From positions 1 through 9,852 of the forward strand of contig JAEZBZ010000250.1 of the NCBI GenBank assembly GCA_023412745.1: 9,852 nucleotides of DNA, written 5' to 3'. The position numbers were made by a program, and so were the translations under genes. The number at the start of each line of letters is the position of its first letter. Positions within the stretch are counted from its first letter, which is position 1. The notes below the pieces were generated by a model, which saw nothing but the letters and a program-made list of their open reading frames with translations, was not told the DNA's origin and ran no database searches. Source of the stretch: Pseudomonadota bacterium. Lineage in GTDB: Bacteria; Pseudomonadota; Alphaproteobacteria; Rhizobiales; Hyphomicrobiaceae. Of the stretch, positions 4,721-9,852 are shown piece after piece.

Positions 4721-6520
4721 TCAGGATAAATGATAGACGGTCTGCGGACCATATACCGGCGTCGGAATACCTTCCATCCGTGCCTTGATCTGCAGCGCCA
4801 GCGATCGCGAATACAGCCGCGACTGGAACAGATTTCCGCCGTGGAACCACAGCGCCTCCTGCTGCGTCGGCTTCCACATGTTGCGCAATTCGCCCTCCCA
4901 AGGGCCTGGATCGTAGGAGGTTCCGGAACCGACGCCCCAGCACTTTCCGACCTTGTCGGCGACCTCCTGGCTGATGATCCGCGCCGCCCAGCCGTTCATG
5001 GAACCGTAGCCGGTCGCGTATACGATGAGATCCGCGGGCACTTCGCTGCCGTCCGAAAGTACGACGGCGTTTTCCGCCAAACGCTCCACGCTGACGCGGC
5101 TTTTCAGCTTGATGCTGCCATTGGCGATCAGCTCCGACGCGCCGACATCGATATAGTAGCCAGAGCCGCGGCGGATGTACTTGGTGTGCAGCCCCGTGTC
5201 GTCCTCGCCGAAATCGAGCAGGAATCCCGCCTTTTCCAGGCGATCGTAATAGTCCTTGTCGCGCACGCGGATTTCCTCGAACAGCGGCCGCTGGCGTTCC
5301 GGCATCACCTTGTAGGGGATCGACGCGGTGGTCATGTCTGCGATGTCGGTAGTGATGCCCTTGGCCAGCGCCGCCTCCGAATATAGCGCGCTGGTAATGA
5401 CGTCCATCAGGGTTTGGGACTTTGCGACCAGCGTCGATGAGCGTTGCACCATCGTGACGTCGGCACCATGCTCCCACAGATCTGCGGCGATATCGTGCGC
5501 GGAATTGTTCGAGCCGATAATCACGCAGCGCTTGCCTTCAAAGCCACGGCTCGAACGGTGCTTGCTCGAATGATACTGCTGGCCCCGGAAACGATCCGCA
5601 CCGGGAAACTGCGGAATGTTCGGCATGCCGGACATGCCCGTCGCCAGCACCAGATGCTGCGGGCTTACAGTGATCGTTTCACCATCGCGATTGACGACCG
5701 CCGACCATTGCCTCGCCGCGTCATCGAACGTCGCGCTGACACATTCCGACGACGTCCAATAATTCAACTCCATCACTTTGGTGTACATTTCCAGCCAATC
5801 GCCGAGCTTGTCCTTCGGAGTATAGATCGGCCAGTGATCCGGAAACGGCATGTATGGCAAGTGGTCGTACCAGACCGGATCGTGCAGACAGAGCGACTCA
5901 TAGCGCTGCCGCCAGCTATCGCCCGGCCGCGCATTCTTCTCGATGATCAGCGTCGGCACGCCCAGTCGCTTCAGGCGCGCAGCCAGCATGATGCCACCCT
6001 GCCCGCCGCCGACGATCAGGCAATACGGCTGCCGCGTGATGCCAAGCTCCTGCTCGTCTTCGGCGCGCCGTTGCAACCAGGTCTTGCGATCCTTGTGCAC
6101 GCCATGAATCGTGCCGCGCTCGCGGCGTGGACCAGCCGGCTCCTCATGCCCCTTAAGTTCGGTGAGCATGGTCATCAGCGTCCAGCAGCTGTCAGCCTTC
6201 AGTCGGACATGACCTTTGCCGCGCCCCGTCGCAGTCTCGAATGTCAGAAAGGCTTCAGTAATTCCGCCATCGACTTCGCGCGCGTCGCCGTGCAACGCGA
6301 ATTGACCCGGCCGGGCATCAGCCAACGTCGCGGCCAGCATGTCGGCAATTGCAGCGCGCCCGTCCATAGTTTTGATGTTCCAGGTCAGCGCAACCACGTC
6401 GCGCCAGAAGCAGTCGTCGTCGAACATGCGCACGATGGCGCTCGTGTCTCCGCTACCAAGGGCGGTATTCAATTCGGCGAGCCAGTGCGTCACACGCCTG
6501 TTCGCGACTGCGTCGGTCAT
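4721..6520 (-). CDS. Flavin-containing monooxygenase with N-terminal NTF2/SnoaL-like domain
   Basis: A 599-residue fused protein. Residues about 10-125 look like an NTF2/SnoaL-like cone domain (LNTALGSGDTSAIVRMFDDDCFWRDVVALTW ..., in part). From about 165 to the end it is a group B flavin monooxygenase. The FAD-binding GGGQGG is at 171-176, the FMO fingerprint FRGQQYH at 311-317, the second dinucleotide (NADPH) motif GSNNSA at 336-341, and the ATGY motif at 502-505. Such enzymes use NADPH and oxygen to hydroxylate substrates or insert oxygen next to a ketone. The second motif departs from GxGxxG, as I recall it does in a subset of these proteins. It lies 65 bases after the UxaA-family gene and 18 before the aldo/keto reductase gene. 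AAGG lies 12 bases before the ATG, a weak site, suggesting translation partly helped from upstream. The substrate is unknown; an oxygenase beside a sugar-acid dehydratase is unexpected. Confidence 0.9.
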   Translation of the reverse strand: MTDAVANRRVTHWLAELNTALGSGDTSAIVRMFDDDCFWRDVVALTWNIKTMDGRAAIADMLAATLADARPGQFALHGDAREVDGGITEAFLTFETATGRGKGHVRLKADSCWTLMTMLTELKGHEEPAGPRRERGTIHGVHKDRKTWLQRRAEDEQELGITRQPYCLIVGGGQGGIMLAARLKRLGVPTLIIEKNARPGDSWRQRYESLCLHDPVWYDHLPYMPFPDHWPIYTPKDKLGDWLEMYTKVMELNYWTSSECVSATFDDAARQWSAVVNRDGETITVSPQHLVLATGMSGMPNIPQFPGADRFRGQQYHSSKHRSSRGFEGKRCVIIGSNNSAHDIAADLWEHGADVTMVQRSSTLVAKSQTLMDVITSALYSEAALAKGITTDIADMTTASIPYKVMPERQRPLFEEIRVRDKDYYDRLEKAGFLLDFGEDDTGLHTKYIRRGSGYYIDVGASELIANGSIKLKSRVSVERLAENAVVLSDGSEVPADLIVYATGYGSMNGWAARIISQEVADKVGKCWGVGSGTSYDPGPWEGELRNMWKPTQQEALWFHGGNLFQSRLYSRSLALQIKARMEGIPTPVYGPQTVYHLS

Positions 6521-6585
6521 AATGGGCGATTACCTTGATGGATGTGGGCGCGATAGGACGATGGCATACAGCAGATGCATCGCCC

Positions 6586-8130
6586 TCACATCGTCGCGCC
6601 GATCTGCCAGGGCACGTACTCGGCATCGCCGTAGCCCAATAGCTCCGATTTTGACCGCTCTCCGGAAGCTACGCGCAGGATGGTCTCGAAGATCTCCTGG
6701 CCCTTTTGCTCCAGCGGCACGCCATCCAGCACATCGCCGCAATTGATATCCATGTCGTCGATCATGCGGCGGTAGATGTCGGAGTTCGTCGCCAGCTTGA
6801 TCGATGGCGAGGGCTTGCAACCGTAGGCAGATCCACGGCCCGTCGTGAAGCAGATGAGATTGCATCCGCCGGCCACCTGGCCTGTCGCCGATACCGGATC
6901 GTAGCCGGGCGTATCCATGTAGACGAATCCCTTGGCGGTAATCGGTTCGGCATAGCGATACACCGCGTTGAGTGTCGTTGAACCGCCTTTTGCGGCCGCA
7001 CCGAGCGATTTTTCGAGAATGGTCGTCAAGCCGCCCGCCTTGTTTCCAGGCGAGGGATTGTTGTCCATGCTCATGCGCGCACGCGCGGTGTAGTCCTCCC
7101 ACCAGCGGATGATCTCGACCAGCTTCTCGCCGACCTCACGCGTTGCGGCACGCCGGGTCAGCAGATGTTCCGCGCCATAGATTTCAGGTGTCTCCGAGAG
7201 AACAGCCGTGCCACCGTGGCGCACCAGGATATCGGCGGCCAATCCCAAAGCGACATTTGCCGTGATGCCCGAATAGCCGTCAGAGCCGCCACATTGCAGC
7301 GCCAGCGTCAATTCGGACGCTGGGATCGTCTCGCGCTGCGCCTGGGCGACGATGGGAAGCATGGTGCGAACCGCATCGACGCCGGCAGCGATGGTTTTCT
7401 TGGTGCCACCGACCTCTTGGATCGTCATCGTGCGGAACGTATCGCTTTCGCTGATACCGTAGGCTTCCTTCATGCGCGCGATCTGGAAACCTTCACAGCC
7501 AAGCCCGACCACCAGAACGCCGGCCATGTTCGGATTGCAGGCATAACCCCAGGTCGTGCGCTTCAGAACTTCGAACGCCTCGCCGTTGTAGTCGATACCG
7601 CAGCCGGTCGAATGCACCAGCGGAATGACGCCGTCGATATTCGGGTAGTCGTCGAGCAGGCTTGAGCGATTGACCTCCTCGGCGATGAAGCGCGCGACGG
7701 TGGCCGAGCAGTTCACGCTTGTTACGACGCCGATGTAATTGCGCGTTCCCGCCCGGCCGCTCTTACGGCGGAAGCCTTGAAACGTTGCCCGCGCTTCCGG
7801 CGGCAGCAACTGTTCCTCGCGGGCGTCCTGGCAGAATGCGTAATCGCGATCGAATGCAGCGAATCCGCAGTTGTGCGTGTGGACATGCTGGCCAGGCGCA
7901 ATGTCCTCGCTGGCGAAACCGATGATCTGGCCGAACTTACGGACCGGCTCGCCACTCGCGATCTTCACGGTCGCTATCTTGTGTCCGCGCGGCACACGTG
8001 CGCTCGCCGCGATCGTCTCGACAGTCGCTCCCGGCGGCACGGTATCTACGGCGACGACCACATTGTCTCGCGGATCGAGACGCAGCGTGCGCGGTGCTGT
8101 TGCAGGGTCGGCGGTCGAGGACTGTTGCAT
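6586..8130 (-). CDS. UxaA-family (altronate/galactarate) dehydratase
   Basis: A 514-residue protein matching full-length altronate hydrolase/galactarate dehydratase enzymes, which dehydrate an aldonic or aldaric acid to a 2-keto-3-deoxy acid using a divalent metal (iron in UxaA). Residues about 17-90 form the N-terminal SAF domain (LRLDPRDNVVVAV, and IAPGQHVHTHN at 77-87). The catalytic part starts near 118 with FQGFRRKSGRAGTRNYIGV and carries HSTGCG (173-178), GLGCEG (209-214), LQCGGSDGYSGITAN (278-292) and TTGRGSAYGCKPSPSIKLATNS (429-450, in part). The exact substrate cannot be read off, so I give no symbol. It heads a leftward run with the monooxygenase and aldo/keto reductase. A perfect AGGAGG lies 14 bases before the ATG, rather far, and a GGGAG lies 7 bases before it. 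The gene is divergent from the SAF-domain dehydrogenase, which makes two SAF proteins back to back. Confidence 0.9.
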   Translation of the reverse strand: MQQSSTADPATAPRTLRLDPRDNVVVAVDTVPPGATVETIAASARVPRGHKIATVKIASGEPVRKFGQIIGFASEDIAPGQHVHTHNCGFAAFDRDYAFCQDAREEQLLPPEARATFQGFRRKSGRAGTRNYIGVVTSVNCSATVARFIAEEVNRSSLLDDYPNIDGVIPLVHSTGCGIDYNGEAFEVLKRTTWGYACNPNMAGVLVVGLGCEGFQIARMKEAYGISESDTFRTMTIQEVGGTKKTIAAGVDAVRTMLPIVAQAQRETIPASELTLALQCGGSDGYSGITANVALGLAADILVRHGGTAVLSETPEIYGAEHLLTRRAATREVGEKLVEIIRWWEDYTARARMSMDNNPSPGNKAGGLTTILEKSLGAAAKGGSTTLNAVYRYAEPITAKGFVYMDTPGYDPVSATGQVAGGCNLICFTTGRGSAYGCKPSPSIKLATNSDIYRRMIDDMDINCGDVLDGVPLEQKGQEIFETILRVASGERSKSELLGYGDAEYVPWQIGATM

Positions 8131-8308
8131 GCGGCGTCTCCCATCCTCCTGTTCAACGGAGGTCGATTGAGCTTGTCAGAAGATCATGAGACGATCCGCC
8201 TGACAACGGTCTCAAATAGCAACTAAAAATGGACCGCTGGCCGCTTCGGAACGCTTGCGATGCAGTTCTACCAAAACAAATCAATAATTTAGGGAAGGAA
8301 CGACTCCA
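8131..8308. promoter_or_regulatory. Divergent promoter region between the UxaA-family operon and the SAF-domain dehydrogenase
   Basis: A 178-base gap separates the two start codons, with good ribosome binding sites at each end. A possible rightward promoter is CTGACA (8200-8205), an 18-base spacer, and TAAAAA (8224-8229). The -35 overlaps one arm of the inverted repeat at 8173-8206. No convincing leftward -35/-10 pair is seen, although TTGTCA on the minus strand (8206 to 8201) could be a -35. Confidence 0.4.
8173..8206. promoter_or_regulatory. Candidate operator: inverted repeat TTGTCAG / CTGACAA
   Basis: Seven-base arms at 8173-8179 and 8200-8206 are exact inverted copies separated by 20 bases, with two GATC sites (8182, 8193) placed nearly symmetrically inside. 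The half-site resembles the TTGTNNNACAA-like sequences of GntR/FCD regulators common at sugar-acid operons. Its place between two divergent catabolic units fits shared control. Confidence 0.38.
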
Positions 8309-9667
8309 GTGAACCTGTCCTTCATGCTGAAAGAACGCGCCGCCGCGGGCAAGCCCATTCGCGTCGGCCAGGTCGGAGCGGGCAAGTTCGGCACCATGTT
8401 TTTGGCGCAGGCGCGCACCACGGTCGGCATGCATGTCGCCGCGGTTGCCGATCTCAACGTCGCGCGCGCGAAATCCCAGCTCAAGATGGCCTCGTGGCCC
8501 GAGGAGCAGTACGGCGCCGCCTCTATCGACGATGCCCTGAAGAGCGGCAAGACCTTTCTCACAGACGACGCCGAGGCGATGATCCGCCACCCGGCCATCG
8601 ACGTCATCATCGAGGCAACCGGCGATCCCGGCACCGGCATCCGGCTGTGCCAGATGGCCATCGCCAACGGCAAGCACATCGTGATGGTCAACGTCGAGGC
8701 GGATGCCGTCGCCGGGCCGCTGCTGGCCAAGCAGGCGCGCGAGGCCGGAGTGGTATACAGCCTCGCCTGGGGCGACCAGCCGGCTCTCGTCTGCGATCAC
8801 GTCGATTGGGCCCGCACATGTGGGTTCAAGGTCGTCGCGGCCGGAAAGGGTACGCGCTATCATCCAACCTATCACCAGCTCACGCCGGACACGGTCTGGG
8901 ACGTGCTGCGCCGGCAGCTCAACATCGAAGACCCCAAGACCATCAATCTGAAGATGTTCAACAGCTTCTTCGATGGCACCAAGTCCGGCATCGAAATGAC
9001 CGCTATCTGCAATGCCACCGGCCTTGAATCGCAGACCGACGGCCTGACCTTTCCGCCTGCCTCGCGCTTCGAGCACGCGGAAATCTGCAAGCCCAAGGCC
9101 GATGGCGGCGTGCTGGAGAAGGCCGGCGTGACCGAAGTCACCTCGATGCTGTATCGCGATGGTAGCGACGTACCGCACAATCTCGTGGTCGGTACCTACG
9201 TCGTGTTCGAGGCTGCCGACGACAACGACTACAGCCGCCGCTGCTTCAAGGAATACAGCATGCTGCCCGACAAATCCGGCCGCTATGCCTCGCTGTACCG
9301 ACCCATCCATATGATCGGGCTGGAACTCGGCCAATCGGTTGCATCCGCGGTTCTGCGCAAGGAACCGACCGGCGCGCCGTTCTGCTTCAACTCCGACGTC
9401 GTGGCGACCGCCAAGCGCGCACTGAAAAAGGACGAGATGCTCGACGGCGAAGGCGGCTTCTGCGTCTGGGGCAAGCAGACACCGGCGCAGATGTCGCTGA
9501 GGGAAGGTTATCTGCCCCTCGGCCTAGCTCATAACGTCAAGCTGAAGCGCGACGTCGCCGAGGGCGAGCGGCTCAAATGGGACGACGTTGCCTTCGATCC
9601 GAACGATGGCGCCGTTAAAGTGCGCCGCGAAATGGAAGCCATGTTCGGCAGGCCGAATGCGGCGTGA
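8309..9667 (+). CDS. Homoserine-dehydrogenase-like NAD(P) oxidoreductase with C-terminal SAF domain (DRL-like family)
   Basis: A 452-residue protein with an N-terminal Rossmann domain (VGQVGAGKFGTMF, glycines 23, 25 and 28, then AAVADLN with Asp48 ending the second strand and DVIIEATGDP at 98-107). A central homoserine-dehydrogenase-like catalytic region follows (GKGTRYHPTYH 179-189; MFNSFFDGTKSGIEM 216-230). The tail is a SAF-type domain (about 365-440, with LKRDVAEGERLKWDDV). This fits the group once called predicted homoserine dehydrogenases with SAF domain, to which, from memory, the Brucella DXR-like enzyme DRL belongs. The start is GTG; AGGGAAGGAA lies 8 bases before it, and the next in-frame ATG (8324) has a poorer site. 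It is divergent from a UxaA-type operon and is followed by a Tat-signal gene. It more likely oxidises or reduces a sugar acid or related polyol here than makes homoserine; this is inference. Confidence 0.85.
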   Translation: MNLSFMLKERAAAGKPIRVGQVGAGKFGTMFLAQARTTVGMHVAAVADLNVARAKSQLKMASWPEEQYGAASIDDALKSGKTFLTDDAEAMIRHPAIDVIIEATGDPGTGIRLCQMAIANGKHIVMVNVEADAVAGPLLAKQAREAGVVYSLAWGDQPALVCDHVDWARTCGFKVVAAGKGTRYHPTYHQLTPDTVWDVLRRQLNIEDPKTINLKMFNSFFDGTKSGIEMTAICNATGLESQTDGLTFPPASRFEHAEICKPKADGGVLEKAGVTEVTSMLYRDGSDVPHNLVVGTYVVFEAADDNDYSRRCFKEYSMLPDKSGRYASLYRPIHMIGLELGQSVASAVLRKEPTGAPFCFNSDVVATAKRALKKDEMLDGEGGFCVWGKQTPAQMSLREGYLPLGLAHNVKLKRDVAEGERLKWDDVAFDPNDGAVKVRREMEAMFGRPNAA

Positions 9668-9786
9668 GGCATGAAAGCTACAACTGACGTGTTGCCAGCG
9701 AGAAAGCTACGGGCGATAGCTTCACGTGCAGCGATCACCCGTTGCTGATGGTGTGTAAACAGGACGAATTCAAAAAGGGGGTGGGG
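9668..9786 (+). other. Short spacer before the Tat-signal gene
   Basis: It contains a direct repeat GAAAGCTAC (9673-9681 and 9702-9710) and a weak 6-base-pair hairpin AAGCTA / TAGCTT (9704-9709 with 9717-9722) without a T-run. No terminator is visible, so read-through from the dehydrogenase gene is possible. A 25-codon frame starting at 9671 has no ribosome binding site worth trusting. Confidence 0.3.
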
Positions 9787-9852
9787 ATGCGGCGGATCAG
9801 CAGACGGCAATTCACTGGCGGTCTCGGTGGCGTTGGGATCGTGGGCGCGCTG
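9787..9852 (+). CDS. Start of a Tat-exported protein (cut by the window end)
   Basis: The first 22 codons read MRRISRRQFTGGLGGVGIVG plus two more residues. SRRQFT (residues 5-10) is a good twin-arginine motif, followed by a mild glycine-rich hydrophobic stretch typical of Tat signal peptides. AAAAAGGGG (9772-9780) ends 6 bases before the ATG; a GTG two codons upstream is an alternative start. It lies 119 bases after the SAF-domain dehydrogenase on the same strand. In catabolic clusters of rhizobia such a gene is often a solute-binding protein of an ABC transporter, but nothing of the mature protein is visible, so that is a guess. Confidence 0.62.
   Translation, partial: MRRISRRQFTGGLGGVGIVGAL

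Noticed and set aside
4560..5477. Minus-strand frame bridging the monooxygenase and aldo/keto reductase genes
   Set aside because: Same strand but wrong frame; it is Arg/Gly-rich translation of the monooxygenase gene and crosses the true stop and start signals.
5444..6538. Long plus-strand open frame (364 codons)
   Set aside because: Antisense to the flavin monooxygenase, whose motifs are beyond doubt; rich in Arg, His and Ala with no domain.
8109..8146. Alternative ATG next to the perfect AGGAGG before the UxaA-family gene
   Set aside because: The ATG touches the Shine-Dalgarno sequence directly and is out of frame with the protein, so the start at 8130 with the nearer GGGAG was kept.
8247..8270. 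GGAAC at 8247 as a possible EcfG promoter for the SAF dehydrogenase
   Set aside because: No CGTT or near match at 16 or 17 bases downstream.
8153..9334. Long minus-strand open frame (393 codons)
   Set aside because: Antisense to the SAF-domain dehydrogenase; high-GC third-position effect, no recognisable motif.
9671..9748. 25-codon frame after the SAF-domain dehydrogenase
   Set aside because: No ribosome binding site at a sensible distance, and too short to judge.
1..9852. CRISPR arrays, tRNA or rRNA genes, insertion-sequence ends
   Set aside because: No regularly spaced repeats, cloverleaf-like sequence or transposase motif was found on either strand by eye.

Overview
The window looks like chromosome of a GC-rich alphaproteobacterium, most likely of the Bradyrhizobium/Rhodopseudomonas group. 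This is inferred from the codon use, the protein families, a GGAAC-N16-CGTT motif of the alphaproteobacterial general-stress sigma factor (EcfG) type, and a possible FixK/FNR-type box. I see no rRNA, tRNA, CRISPR, insertion sequence or phage gene. Eight complete or nearly complete genes and the start of a ninth fill the window.

Left part (1-1312). A pyruvoyl-dependent S-adenosylmethionine decarboxylase (speD type, polyamine synthesis) runs rightward and ends at a strong hairpin terminator. Facing it is a leftward gene for a small exported TPR protein.

Middle part (1313-3709). This section is about translation under stress. A rightward gene encodes a protein of the bacterial eRF1-like (baeRF) type and is preceded by an exact EcfG-type promoter match. 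It converges, across a shared bidirectional terminator, on a leftward gene encoding an HPF/RaiA ribosome-hibernation domain fused to a cold-shock RNA-binding domain. The 207-base region upstream of the HPF gene holds a near-match to an EcfG promoter. It also holds an FNR/FixK-like box about 42 bases upstream of the start predicted from a good -10 element, and a pair of direct repeats. I infer a small stress or low-oxygen ribosome-protection and rescue module.

Right part (3710-9852). A leftward run of three genes, probably an operon, encodes an altronate/galactarate-dehydratase family (UxaA) protein, a flavin monooxygenase with an extra N-terminal NTF2/SnoaL-like domain, and an aldo/keto reductase. 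Divergent from it is a rightward gene for a homoserine-dehydrogenase-like NAD(P) oxidoreductase with a C-terminal SAF domain, the family I associate with the Brucella DXR-like enzyme DRL. It is followed by the first 22 codons of a Tat-exported protein, possibly a transporter binding protein. The 178-base divergent promoter region contains an inverted TTGTCAG/CTGACAA pair suited to a GntR-type regulator. Together this looks like a catabolic cluster for an unidentified sugar acid or related polyhydroxy compound.
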